Shown piece after piece: positions 41,752-50,247 of a stretch of 64,000 bases of DNA. Position 1 is the first letter of the stretch. Each line of letters begins with the position of its first letter. The translations under genes were made by a program, and so were the position numbers. The notes below the pieces were generated by a model, which worked only from the letters and a program-made list of their open reading frames with translations, was not told the origin of the DNA and searched no databases. The stretch is from Stagnihabitans sp039932095 (GTDB taxonomy: Bacteria; Pseudomonadota; Alphaproteobacteria; Rhodobacterales; Rhodobacteraceae). The DNA is taken from contig JBDTQR010000001.1 in NCBI GenBank assembly GCA_039932095.1, positions 18,246-82,245 on the forward strand. Reading direction: 5' to 3'.

Positions 41752-42697
41752 TTTCCTCGCCACCGGTCGCCGCGTCATCACCGCCGAGGCCGCCGCGCTG
41801 ACCACCCTGTCGGCAGCCCTTGGCGACAACTTCAGCCGGGCCGTCCAGATGATCCTTGCCGCCAAGGGCCGGGTCATCGTCACCGGCATGGGCAAATCCG
41901 GCCATATCGCCCGCAAGATCGCCTCCACCCTCGCCTCGACCGGCACCCCCGCGCATTTCGTCCATCCGGCTGAGGCGAGCCATGGTGACCTTGGCATGGT
42001 GGCCGAGGGCGATGTGGTACTGGTTCTATCGAATTCTGGCGAAACCCCCGAACTTGCGGACATCATCGCCCACACCCGCCGCTTCAACATCCCGATGATC
42101 GGCGTCGCTTCCAAACCGGAATCGACCCTGATGCGGCAGGTCGAGGTGGCAATCATCCTGCCCGCCGTGCCCGAGGCTTGCGGCACCGGCGTGGTGCCCA
42201 CCACCTCCACCACCATGACCCTCGCCCTTGGTGACGCGCTCGCCATCGCCCTGATGGAGCATCGCAAATTCACCCCTGAACATTTCCGCCTGTTCCATCC
42301 CGGCGGCAAACTCGGCGCGCGGCTGTTGAAGGTCGGCGATCTGATGCATACCGAACTGCCGCTGACGGCCGCGACCAGCCCGATGAGCGAGGCGCTGATT
42401 TCGATGAGCCGCTCCGGCTTTGGCGTTACTGGCGTTACCGGCGACGGCGGCGCGCTGATCGGCATCATCACCGATGGTGACCTCCGGCGCCACATGGACG
42501 GCCTGCTGGGCTTGACCGCCGGTCAGGCCATGACCGGCACGCCGCGCACCATCACCCCGGATGCGCTGGCAGAGCGGGCGCTGAGCATCATGAACGACCG
42601 CAAGATCACCTGCCTGTTCGTCGTCGACCCGAACAATGGTCCGCAGGCAATCGGCATCGTGAAGATCCATGATCTGTTGCGGGCAGGTGTTGCGTGA
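41732..42697 (+). CDS. kdsD: Arabinose-5-phosphate isomerase KdsD (KpsF/GutQ family)
   Basis: A 321-residue isomerase that converts ribulose-5-P to arabinose-5-P, the first step of Kdo synthesis. An N-terminal SIS domain (RVIVTGMGKSGHIARKIAST, then FVHPAEASHGDLGM) is followed by two CBS repeats (ALISMSRSGFGVTGV, then RKITCLFVVDPNN). It stands at the head of kdsD-lptC-lptA-lptB, a conserved LPS order, and its stop overlaps lptC. kdsB for CMP-Kdo synthesis is also in this window, at 52478. Confidence 0.94.
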   Translation: MTSSTTDFLATGRRVITAEAAALTTLSAALGDNFSRAVQMILAAKGRVIVTGMGKSGHIARKIASTLASTGTPAHFVHPAEASHGDLGMVAEGDVVLVLSNSGETPELADIIAHTRRFNIPMIGVASKPESTLMRQVEVAIILPAVPEACGTGVVPTTSTTMTLALGDALAIALMEHRKFTPEHFRLFHPGGKLGARLLKVGDLMHTELPLTAATSPMSEALISMSRSGFGVTGVTGDGGALIGIITDGDLRRHMDGLLGLTAGQAMTGTPRTITPDALAERALSIMNDRKITCLFVVDPNNGPQAIGIVKIHDLLRAGVA

Positions 42698-43329
42698 TGG
42701 CTTGGGCCCGTCACGACAACCTGCACTCGCGGATCGTGTTCTGGCTGAAGATCCTGCTGCCGCTCGGCGCGATTGCCATCCTGTCGACCCTGTTCATGGT
42801 GTCGCGCAGCTTTCGCCCCGAGGATGCCATTCCCTATGCCGATGTCGACCTGAAAGACCGCGTCAACGAACCTCGCCTGACCAAACCCGATTTCGCCGGA
42901 ATGACGTCGGACGGGGCAAGTCTGTCCTTGCAGGCAGCCGAGGCCCGCCCGGGCGTTCCCGGCAGCAGCAATGCCGGGCTGATTTCAAACCTGACCGGGC
43001 TGCTCGAAACGCCGGACGGTGCCACCACATCACTGATCGCCACCGAGGCGCGGCTTGATCAGGTTGCCAAGAAGGCGGTGCTCAGCGGTGGTGTCCATAT
43101 CTTCAATTCATTGGGTTACAACATCGACAGCCAGACCATCTCCGTGGCGCTGGACGAAACCAATCTCGACAGCCCCGGCCAGATCACCGCTGTTGGACCC
43201 CTGGGGCAAATCGTGGCAGGATCGATGCATCTGGGGTTGGCGGATCCGGCCAGCAGTGACTATGTTCTGGTTTTCAAACAGGGTGTTCGGCTGATATACA
43301 CGCCGGGAACACGGGAAACGGGACAATGA
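42697..43329 (+). CDS. lptC: LPS export protein LptC
   Basis: A 210-residue single-pass inner-membrane protein, with a membrane helix at about residues 15-38 followed by a periplasmic jellyroll. The LptC part includes VNEPRLTKPDFAGMTSDGAS and the beta strands IFNSLGYNIDSQTISVALDE. LptC receives LPS from LptB2FG and passes it to LptA. ATG (42697) follows a GTG codon in the same frame, and either could start the gene; the ATG overlaps the kdsD stop by one base. lptA overlaps its end. Confidence 0.9.
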   Translation: MAWARHDNLHSRIVFWLKILLPLGAIAILSTLFMVSRSFRPEDAIPYADVDLKDRVNEPRLTKPDFAGMTSDGASLSLQAAEARPGVPGSSNAGLISNLTGLLETPDGATTSLIATEARLDQVAKKAVLSGGVHIFNSLGYNIDSQTISVALDETNLDSPGQITAVGPLGQIVAGSMHLGLADPASSDYVLVFKQGVRLIYTPGTRETGQ

Positions 43330-43829
43330 TGACCAGCGCCAGGACGATCACACGGGCGCTCTGCGCCCTCGCCGTGGTGCTTGCGCCCCTTATGGCCGCC
43401 GCGCAGGGCACGAATGTCGCCTTTGCTGGGCTGAAAACCGATATCACCCAACCGGTTCAGGTTGATGCCGACCAACTTGCCGTCGATCAGAAATCCGGCA
43501 CGGCCACCTTCAGCGGCAATGTTGTCGTCGCACAAGGCGACATGAAACTGCAAGCGGGCAGCGTTGTGGTGACCTACTCCGCCGACAAGAAGTCGATCCA
43601 GAGCCTGCATGCCGATGGCGGCGTCACCGTGGCCGCAGGCACCGATGCCGCCACCTCGCAAACCGCCGATTATTCGCCCGACACCGGCGATCTGATCCTG
43701 AGTGGCCATGTCGTGCTGACCCAGGGCCAGACCGCCATTTCGGGGGAAACGCTGACGCTCAGCCTGCAATCCGGCCTTGGCAACATGGCAGGACGGGTCA
43801 CCACCATCTTCACGCCGGGCAAGAACTGA
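43326..43829 (+). CDS. lptA: LPS transport periplasmic protein LptA
   Basis: A 167-residue periplasmic protein with a signal peptide (cleavage near AAAQG, residue 29). The OstA-like fold follows: VQVDADQLAVDQKSGTATFS is the conserved first strand pair, then GNVVVAQGDMKLQAGSVVVT. LptA forms the bridge that carries LPS across the periplasm. Two ATG codons stand at the start (ATGATG). It overlaps lptC by 4 bases, and its stop overlaps the lptB ATG by one base (TGATG). Confidence 0.93.
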   Translation: MMTSARTITRALCALAVVLAPLMAAAQGTNVAFAGLKTDITQPVQVDADQLAVDQKSGTATFSGNVVVAQGDMKLQAGSVVVTYSADKKSIQSLHADGGVTVAAGTDAATSQTADYSPDTGDLILSGHVVLTQGQTAISGETLTLSLQSGLGNMAGRVTTIFTPGKN

Positions 43830-44587
43830 TGGTTGCGCCTGAATTTACCGTGACAAAAGGCTCTGCCGGGTTAAGCGTTCTGAACCTGCGGAAAAGTTAC
43901 AAGAAGCGTTTGGTGTTGCGCGATGTCTCGCTCGAACTGGGGCGTGGCGAGGTAGTGGCGCTGCTTGGGCCGAACGGTTCGGGCAAGACCACCTGTTTTT
44001 ACGCGGTTGCAGGTCTGATCAGCCCGGAAAGCGGTCAGGTCCTGATCGATGGCCGCGATGTCACCAGCCTGCCGATGTACCGCCGCGCCCGTCTTGGCAT
44101 CGGCTATCTGCCGCAGGAGGTGTCAATCTTTCGCGGTCTGTCGGTCGAGGATAACATCCTCGCCGTGCTGGAAATCGCCGAACCCGACCACCACAAGCGC
44201 CGCGAAAATCTTGAAGCCCTGCTGAACGAGTTTTCCATCACCCATATCCGCCGCGCCCCGGCGCTTGCCCTGTCAGGTGGCGAACGCCGCCGGGTAGAGA
44301 TTGCCCGCTGTCTGGCCGCTGACCCGAAATACCTGCTGCTCGACGAACCCTTCGCCGGTGTGGACCCGATCGCCGTCGGAGAAATCCGCCATCTGGTGCA
44401 GACCCTGAAGACCCGCGGCATCGGCGTGCTGATCACCGACCACAATGTCCGCGAAACCCTGGAAATCGTCGACCGCGCCTATATCCTGCACGACGGCAAG
44501 GTGCTGATGACCGGCACCACCGATGAAATCATCCGCGACGAAACCGTGCGCCGGGTCTATCTCGGCGAGAATTTCCGCATCGTTTGA
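43829..44587 (+). CDS. lptB: LPS export ABC ATPase LptB
   Basis: A 252-residue ATPase with Walker A GPNGSGKTT, Q-loop region YLPQEVSIFRGLSVEDNILA, signature LSGGERRRVEIARCLAADPK, and Walker B YLLLDEPFAGVDP followed by the switch His in LITDHNVRETL. These are LptB hallmarks. It drives LPS extraction from the inner membrane with LptF and LptG, which are not in this window. It ends the kdsD-lptCAB operon; hpf follows after 234 bases. Confidence 0.96.
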   Translation: MVAPEFTVTKGSAGLSVLNLRKSYKKRLVLRDVSLELGRGEVVALLGPNGSGKTTCFYAVAGLISPESGQVLIDGRDVTSLPMYRRARLGIGYLPQEVSIFRGLSVEDNILAVLEIAEPDHHKRRENLEALLNEFSITHIRRAPALALSGGERRRVEIARCLAADPKYLLLDEPFAGVDPIAVGEIRHLVQTLKTRGIGVLITDHNVRETLEIVDRAYILHDGKVLMTGTTDEIIRDETVRRVYLGENFRIV

Positions 44588-44821
44588 ACTTGATGCAGGT
44601 TCTGCGACAGGTCTGTTGACAAGTGCCCCCCTCCATCCCCAAATGTAAGGGATGAGAGCGTCAATCGCCCAGCCTACCAGACTCACGCAGCGCCTGTCGG
44701 GCTGCGCCGTCGGTTGCGGGAATACCTTGTTAACCAATTCCTTACCCCTATCCTTACATCGTAACGTCGACCCGTGCGCCCTTCGGCGCCCGGTTTAGCA
44801 AGTCCGCTCAAAGGAGGCATC
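44588..44821. other. Intergenic region between lptB and hpf
   Basis: This 234-base gap holds the hpf promoter (44726-44753), a small GC hairpin in the hpf leader (GCGCC-CTTC-GGCGC near 44774) and the AAAGGAGG ribosome site. In many proteobacteria rpoN lies here between lptB and hpf; no trace of it was seen. No convincing terminator for lptB was found. Confidence 0.5.
44726..44753 (+). promoter_or_regulatory. RpoH-like promoter of hpf
   Basis: CTTG at 44726-44729, 17 bases, then CCTATCC at 44747-44753. This fits the CTTG-N17/18-CYTAT type promoter recognised by RpoH sigma factors in Rhodobacteraceae. The hpf ATG is 69 bases downstream of the -10 element. Stress induction of ribosome hibernation is consistent; the assignment is by pattern only. 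Confidence 0.45.
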
Positions 44822-45397
44822 ATGCGCTACCAGATCAGTGGTAAACACATCGACATCGGAGAGGCCCTGCAGACCCATGTGAAGGCAGAACTGGGTGAGA
44901 TCGTTGATAAATATGCCCAGCGCCCGACCGATGCCATCATCGTGTTTTCAAAATCCGCCCACGAGCATGTCTGCGAGGCTGTCATCCACCTGTCCACCGG
45001 ACTGACCGCGCAGGCCAAGGGCCATGCCACTGAAATCTACCCCGCTTTCGAATCCTGCCGCGAGAAGATGGACAAGCAGATGCGCCGCTACAAACGCCGC
45101 CTGCGCAACCATCACCGCGACCGCACGTCACCTGTTGAGTTTGAACAAAGCCCGTCCTATATCCTCGCCCCAACACAGGAACCCGAAGAAGGCGACACTG
45201 ATACACTGGCACCGGTTGTTGTTGCAGAGATGGAAACAAAGATCCCATCGATCACCGTAGGTGAGGCAGTCATGCAACTGGAGTTGGCAGAACAGCGGTT
45301 CCTGGTGTTCCGAAATGAAGGACATGGCGGCGTTAACGTGGTATACAGGCGGGATGACGGGAACATTGGTTGGATCGACCCCCGCAATAGCAAATGA
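44822..45397 (+). CDS. hpf: Ribosome hibernation promoting factor, long form
   Basis: A 191-residue long-type HPF. The N-terminal S30AE domain (residues 1-100; MRYQISGKHIDIGEALQTHV, then EIYPAFESCREKMDKQMRRY) binds the decoding centre. After a linker, the C-terminal dimerisation domain (residues 130-191; KIPSITVGEAVMQLELAEQR) joins two ribosomes into 100S particles. The start at 44822 has a perfect AAAGGAGG site; upstream in-frame codons are leader. ptsN follows, as in the classic lptB-hpf-ptsN order. Confidence 0.95.
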   Translation: MRYQISGKHIDIGEALQTHVKAELGEIVDKYAQRPTDAIIVFSKSAHEHVCEAVIHLSTGLTAQAKGHATEIYPAFESCREKMDKQMRRYKRRLRNHHRDRTSPVEFEQSPSYILAPTQEPEEGDTDTLAPVVVAEMETKIPSITVGEAVMQLELAEQRFLVFRNEGHGGVNVVYRRDDGNIGWIDPRNSK

Positions 45398-45435
45398 AAG
45401 CCTGGCATAACGGGTGAGCAGGTAAGCAAGGGCGT

Positions 45436-45900
45436 ATGGAACTTTCAAAACTGCTGAACCCCGGCGCTGTCCGGGTGGTGGGTCAATTGACCGGCAAGAA
45501 GCGACTTTTCCAGGAATTGGGAGAAATCGCCGCTCAAACTTATGGGCTGAACGCCTCGGTTGCGACCGATGGCTTGCAGGAACGCGAAAGCCTTGGGCCG
45601 ACCGGGGTGGGTCATGGCATCGCCCTGCCGCATGCCCGGCTTGACGATCTTGATCAGATCGTCGCGGTGTTTTTGCGCATGGAACGACCTTTGGACTATG
45701 AATCGGTCGACCGTCAGCCGGTCGATCTGGTGTTCGGCCTGTTCGCGCCCAAGGAATCCGGCGTCGATCACCTCAAGGCGCTGGCTCTGGTCTCGCGTAC
45801 CATGCGTGATCCGGGGATTTGCGCCAAACTGCGTGCCAACACCGACCCCGACAAACTGCATGCCATTCTGACCGCCATGCGCTCAAATCAGGCCGCATGA
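45436..45900 (+). CDS. ptsN: PTS IIA-like nitrogen-regulatory protein PtsN
   Basis: A 154-residue EIIA-Ntr protein. The phosphorylated His is His66 in VGHGIALPHARLDDL, preceded by LQERESLGPTGVG. This is a regulatory phosphotransfer protein, not a sugar transporter; in relatives it links phosphorylation state to potassium transport, carbon storage and stress responses. It follows hpf after 38 bases and ends 4 bases from the convergent sulfotransferase gene. Confidence 0.94.
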   Translation: MELSKLLNPGAVRVVGQLTGKKRLFQELGEIAAQTYGLNASVATDGLQERESLGPTGVGHGIALPHARLDDLDQIVAVFLRMERPLDYESVDRQPVDLVFGLFAPKESGVDHLKALALVSRTMRDPGICAKLRANTDPDKLHAILTAMRSNQAA

Positions 45901-45904
45901 ACCG

Positions 45905-47314
45905 TCATTCGGCCCAGTTGCCAAACCCGTAAGCAGTGTAGTCCTTGCCATAGGCTTCCCGCGCCGCGGCCTCGATCGCGGCGGTGTAGACGCTGGCCAA
46001 TTCAAACGGATAGACTTCGGGTGATGGCGGCAGCGGGGGCATCTCCAGCCCGGCCTCGGCACAAATATACGCCAGCCCCGCTTCCAGCCGATCCTCCCGC
46101 AGCACATGATCCGGCGCCTGTACCTGGGCAAAGCCGTTGATCGTCGCCAGTTGCGTCGCGAAATGCGGCGGCGTGCGCAGTTCGGTCCGCCCGGCGTGGA
46201 TATACTTGATCAACTCCAGAAATACCGCGAACCCGGCCTGATGTTCGGCCGCCGTGTCAAAGCCCTTCTTCGCCTTCGGTGGCAGTTCAAACTTGTGCAC
46301 CCGCTTCAGATAGGGCCGCAGCTCCGGCATCCATTCCTTTTGCAGAAAATCGCAATAGGCCGCATAAGCCCGCGCCACCGGATGGCGCAGCACGGTAAAG
46401 CTGCGCTGCCCCGGATGACCCTCCCGCCACCTGCGCAACGACTGCCGGTCAAACGTGGTGATCAGCCCGCCAAAGCTTTGCAGCCATTTGCGCAGTTGCA
46501 GGTCCGGCCCCGATTTGACCGGTTGAAACAGCAGACCGACCGTTTCGCTCGCCACATAGCTGCCCACCGACCCCGGCCGCCGCGGTTCGAAATTCGGCGT
46601 GTGGTTCAGGTTGAACCAATCCATCCGCGCCAGTCCCTCGGCCATTTCGGCGGGATTAGAGACCTTTTCGGCAATCGGTTCCGGATTCTGTTTCTTGAAC
46701 TTGTAGATCAGATCGCTCAGCCGCCCTTCGACCCCAAGAAATGCCGCCAGTCCATTGATCACTTTCAGGTCCAGCACATCGTCATAGTCGATGTAATAGG
46801 CGGCCTGCCCGGTGACCTGCAGCCGGTTCAGCAGGGTCCTCTGAAACTCCTGCAACTCATCGATCCGGGTCTGAAACTCTTCCAGATCAAACGCCGGATG
46901 CACGGTTTTCAGATGCTTGGTGTTGGCCAGCCACCACTGGTCGCTTTGCTTGGCGATCTTCCAGCTGATATAGCTTTCCAGCTGGTTGCGGGTCAGGATG
47001 ATCTTGGCAACCGATGGATCATCGACCACCAGATTGAACAGCCGCGGGTCGTGATCGTGGAAATAGCGAAACCCCGGCAGGCCCTTCGTCTGGTCGCGCA
47101 TCACCCGCAGCAACTGCGCGGGATCGGCATTGCGCTGGTCCAGCGTCACACCCAGAAGTTCCGTCTTGCCCTCACCACCCAGAAAATACGGGTTGAACGC
47201 CTCGCCATGGCAAACCACCCCCGGTATCGCATTCAGGTTGGATTCGAGGAAGTTCGACCCCGTCCGCATTTCTGCAAAGACGACGAAAGATTGAAACTTC
47301 GGCTTCACCATCAA
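45905..47314 (-). CDS. NodH-like sulfotransferase
   Basis: A 469-residue protein with the sulfotransferase 5'-phosphosulfate loop near the N-terminus (VVFAEMRTGSNFLESNL, residues 12-28) and a 3'-phosphate region near LTRNQLESYISWKIAK (residues 107-122). The C-terminal half has a second motif of the same kind, VLRHPVARAYAAYCDFLQ, suggesting a second sulfotransferase-like domain. PAPS-dependent sulfation of a surface polysaccharide or lipid is the likely activity. It sits first downstream in a leftward group with GT14 and GT92-type transferases; its start is adjacent to the GT14 stop. Confidence 0.75.
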   Translation of the reverse strand: MMVKPKFQSFVVFAEMRTGSNFLESNLNAIPGVVCHGEAFNPYFLGGEGKTELLGVTLDQRNADPAQLLRVMRDQTKGLPGFRYFHDHDPRLFNLVVDDPSVAKIILTRNQLESYISWKIAKQSDQWWLANTKHLKTVHPAFDLEEFQTRIDELQEFQRTLLNRLQVTGQAAYYIDYDDVLDLKVINGLAAFLGVEGRLSDLIYKFKKQNPEPIAEKVSNPAEMAEGLARMDWFNLNHTPNFEPRRPGSVGSYVASETVGLLFQPVKSGPDLQLRKWLQSFGGLITTFDRQSLRRWREGHPGQRSFTVLRHPVARAYAAYCDFLQKEWMPELRPYLKRVHKFELPPKAKKGFDTAAEHQAGFAVFLELIKYIHAGRTELRTPPHFATQLATINGFAQVQAPDHVLREDRLEAGLAYICAEAGLEMPPLPPSPEVYPFELASVYTAAIEAAAREAYGKDYTAYGFGNWAE

Positions 47315-49012
47315 TCACTTCACCAGATAGGGGCGGCCGCGGCGCGACGCCGTTGGGGTCGGGTCCTCACCCGTCGGGAAATCGCCCATCAGTGTGGGCT
47401 GCATCCCCTGATTGCGCAGGTTCTGCAGGAATTGGCCAAAGCCTTTCAGGTCGGCCAGCCGCGGTGCCTCGGTCAGCCGGCGCAAGGACCGCGGGCTGAT
47501 CTCGTCAATGATGCTCTGCAAAGGCTCCATCGGGTTTTCGACAAACTCTGCCAGCGTCCAGATCCGCACCCGGGCCTTGGTCCAGGGGCTGCGCAGAACG
47601 GCAAGATGCTCGGCCTCGATCTTCTGCAAGCGCGCCGCCTCACGGCGGATATCACCAAAATTCTGGTTGGAATGGAACAGCGGGATGATCCACGCCCCCG
47701 AAATCGCCGAAACCTGCGCGTTCGGATCCCCCGATATGAACCAGGAGATATCCTGCCGGTCGGCAGGCCCGAACTGAAAGCACTGCCGCTCGCCCCGTGT
47801 GTTCCAGATCAGGTTGGTCAGAAAATTTTTCGGCGCATAGTCCCGCATCTTGGCGCTGTCCGACATCGCCCCGTTGAAAACCGTCTCGCCGCCGGCAAAC
47901 TCCACCCGCTCAGGCCGGTACAGATGGCCATGGGCGCGGGTCCCGGCAACCTTGCCCAGCCAGGCCTCAAAATTCTCGAACAGTTCGGAAAAACCTTCGA
48001 ACACCGAATAGGGCGCCGCCGTGCGGCCATTCTCGCGGTTTTCATTCGGCATCCGGCTTTGCATATACAGCCCCGGCCGCCCCTTCACCCGCCGCTCGAC
48101 CGCTTTGGAGAATAGCCGGTCGATCTTGCCCGGATTGGGCTCTGCCGTGGCCTGCCCAGCCGCATCACCGAACAGGAAGTTCTGATACAGTTTCTCCGCC
48201 TGCGGCCAGATCTTGCGCGCCACAAAGCAATCCGACCGCCGCAGCAACTGCAGATGGTCGTCATAGAAAATATGCGGCTTGCCCTGAAAGTCGAATTTCG
48301 ACAGCGTCAGCGACCGGCTTTCGACATTGCTGGAAAACTGCCGCACCATGGTCTGGAAATAGCTTTCATCCGGAATCCACACCCGGCGGAAATAGCGGTC
48401 ATTGTCGGCCCGGTCCGGGCTTTCAAGGATCGCCGACAAGGTCTGCCGCGTCAGGCACCACCACTGACTGCCCAGATGCGGCACCAATCCGTCCGGCACT
48501 TTCCGCTTGTAACCGATCCGGCGCTGCATCCGGACATAGCCGTCAAACAACTTGCGCTGCCGCCGCCAGCTGAACGGAAACCGCAAGGTGAACCGCTCGA
48601 CATCCAGGCCGCCGATGGTCCAGCCGACATCCTCGGTCGTCACACTTTCGATGAAATCGACCCGTGGCCTGGTGGCCAGATAAGTCTTCAGATCCTCCAC
48701 CGGACGCAGCGGCAGACACGATCCCGAGGCCAGGAACACATGCCGCACCTCGGGAAAATCGCGCAGCATGATGGTCGATGCCGCCTGCGTGGCCGCCACA
48801 ATCCCCCAGGTGCCCCAGTCACAGGCAAACCGCCCGGAAAACCGCACATTGCCCAGATCGGCCAGATCGGCCATCAGCTTGTCATAAGCCGGCTTTTCCA
48901 CCCGCTTGTCGACATGGATGACCACCGGACAGTCACGTTCGGCCCAATGCCGGGCAACATCGGCGGCGCGGTCCAGTGCCGTGTGGCACAGCATGACGAA
49001 GCCAACGCTCAC
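47315..49012 (-). CDS. GT14-like (core-2/I-branching type) glycosyltransferase
   Basis: A 565-residue protein. The N-terminal 300 residues match the GT14 family: VGFVMLCHTALDRAADVARH, VVIHVDKRVEKP, FLASGSCLPLRPVEDL and GSQWWCLTRQTL are the characteristic blocks of beta-1,6-N-acetylglucosaminyltransferase-type enzymes. The C-terminal 250 residues form an extra domain of no known fold that I recognise (VEFAGGETVFNGAMSDSAKM). No signal peptide or membrane helix is present. It lies between the sulfotransferase and the twin GT92-like genes. Confidence 0.8.
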   Translation of the reverse strand: MSVGFVMLCHTALDRAADVARHWAERDCPVVIHVDKRVEKPAYDKLMADLADLGNVRFSGRFACDWGTWGIVAATQAASTIMLRDFPEVRHVFLASGSCLPLRPVEDLKTYLATRPRVDFIESVTTEDVGWTIGGLDVERFTLRFPFSWRRQRKLFDGYVRMQRRIGYKRKVPDGLVPHLGSQWWCLTRQTLSAILESPDRADNDRYFRRVWIPDESYFQTMVRQFSSNVESRSLTLSKFDFQGKPHIFYDDHLQLLRRSDCFVARKIWPQAEKLYQNFLFGDAAGQATAEPNPGKIDRLFSKAVERRVKGRPGLYMQSRMPNENRENGRTAAPYSVFEGFSELFENFEAWLGKVAGTRAHGHLYRPERVEFAGGETVFNGAMSDSAKMRDYAPKNFLTNLIWNTRGERQCFQFGPADRQDISWFISGDPNAQVSAISGAWIIPLFHSNQNFGDIRREAARLQKIEAEHLAVLRSPWTKARVRIWTLAEFVENPMEPLQSIIDEISPRSLRRLTEAPRLADLKGFGQFLQNLRNQGMQPTLMGDFPTGEDPTPTASRRGRPYLVK

Positions 49013-49025
49013 CCCACCAGCCCTT

Positions 49026-50036
49026 TCATGCCCAGTTGCCTTTCGACATCAGTCCCAAAATCTCCAGCTGCCGCCAATTGATATACTTTTCGCTGAACTT
49101 GCACCACAAATCCGGCTGCGTGGCCAGCGACTGTTCGTAGGCGATGTATTCCTGACTGTTGGCATAATGCTGACCGCGCGTCATCTCTTCCGCCGCCTTC
49201 ACGGCAAACGTATCCAGAAATTTGGCATGCAACAGACAGCCCGAGGCTTTTTCGCCGCCCCATTCATCGAACACCAGATTCAAACCGCGCGGCAACAGCA
49301 TGTGGGTCGAACTGACATAGGCATAGGACCGGTCCCAGTTCACCAACGGAATCTTGTTCAGCGCCGGCGCACTATAGGGGTTGTCGGGGAAGAACTTCCG
49401 CGCTCGCGGTCCACCTTGAATCCACAGATTGCCGTTCCAGTAGTTGCGCTGCAACGTGTAGTTGCCGCTGTCGAACCACTGGGCAATCTCGAACGGATTC
49501 TGCCCCTCGTGATAGGGCCGCGCCTGAATCGGCCCCTTGGGATACATGTCCAGCAGCATCGCCGAAAATGACCTGACCGACGATGCATCCAGCCAGTCGG
49601 TCAGCGCGCGCAAGGGCCGGGTCTCGCAGAACGGATAGACCAGAAACTCATCGACATCGACCGTCAGGCACCAATGCTTGTGGCAGTATTTGCGCTGCAG
49701 ATGGGTCAGCCAATCGACACCAAACCGCGACGCCTTGTAGCTGGCCGTCGTGGTCCAGACCGACACATCCGGCTGTTCGGCCAGATATTCGCGGGTGCCG
49801 TCGTCGCTGTTGTTGTCGACAAACAGAAAGTGGTCGACGCCCAGGTCCCGATAATACCGCATGAAAAACGGCAGCCGGATCCGTTCGTTGCGGATGGTTG
49901 ACAGCAAAATGATGGCGTTCGGCGCAATTTTCTTGCTGCGGTCGGCAACGGCTCGCAACTCGCGACGCCGCAGAAAAGCGCGATAATGGGCCCGACGCCG
50001 TCTGGCGCGCAGTCTGATTGCCCCGATGATACTCAC
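49026..50036 (-). CDS. GT92/GT2-like glycosyltransferase, copy A
   Basis: A 336-residue transferase. An N-terminal basic helix precedes the family core: LLSTIRNERIRLPFFMRYYR, then DHFLFVDNNSDDGTREYL, then the metal-binding DXD-type motif DVDEFLVYP. C-terminal blocks include WFDSGNYTLQRNYWNGNLWI and SSTHMLLPRGLNLVFDEWGG. It shares most of these blocks with the protein encoded at 50248-51372, so the two are paralogues. It has its own promoter at 50184-50212. The sugar donor is unknown. Confidence 0.82.
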   Translation of the reverse strand: MSIIGAIRLRARRRRAHYRAFLRRRELRAVADRSKKIAPNAIILLSTIRNERIRLPFFMRYYRDLGVDHFLFVDNNSDDGTREYLAEQPDVSVWTTTASYKASRFGVDWLTHLQRKYCHKHWCLTVDVDEFLVYPFCETRPLRALTDWLDASSVRSFSAMLLDMYPKGPIQARPYHEGQNPFEIAQWFDSGNYTLQRNYWNGNLWIQGGPRARKFFPDNPYSAPALNKIPLVNWDRSYAYVSSTHMLLPRGLNLVFDEWGGEKASGCLLHAKFLDTFAVKAAEEMTRGQHYANSQEYIAYEQSLATQPDLWCKFSEKYINWRQLEILGLMSKGNWA

Positions 50037-50183
50037 GCGTCGCCCCCGTTGCCGCCCTGTTTGCTACGCCTTTCCATCAAATACGCGTCAAACCTTGACG
50101 AATCCTTGATCTCATCACTGTGGCGCAGTTACCCATTCCGAATTGGCGGTCTTTGCTTGCTCTTTTCGCACAATCTACCTTCA

Positions 50184-50212
50184 ATTCTAGGAATTACATC
50201 AGGTTATGTAAA
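50184..50212 (-). promoter_or_regulatory. Sigma-70-like promoter of glycosyltransferase copy A
   Basis: On the minus strand, TTTACA (50212-50207), 17 bases, then TAGAAT (50189-50184). This is a near-consensus housekeeping promoter in the 211-base AT-richer gap upstream of the 49026-50036 gene. It should also drive the downstream GT14 and sulfotransferase genes. The ATG lies about 148 bases beyond the -10 element, so the leader is long. Confidence 0.6.
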
Positions 50213-50247
50213 CATTTCCGCCAAATTTGCCGACCGTTGCCAGAAAA

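Noticed and set aside
44731..44746. CtrA box before hpf (TTAACCAATTCCTTAC)
   Set aside because: The second half-site is CTTAC in the required spacing, a poor match, and the RpoH-like reading explains the sequence better.
46106..48115. 669-residue open frame on the plus strand
   Set aside because: It lies antisense to the sulfotransferase and GT14 genes, has shadow-like composition rich in Gln, Arg and His, and shows no domain or ribosome site.
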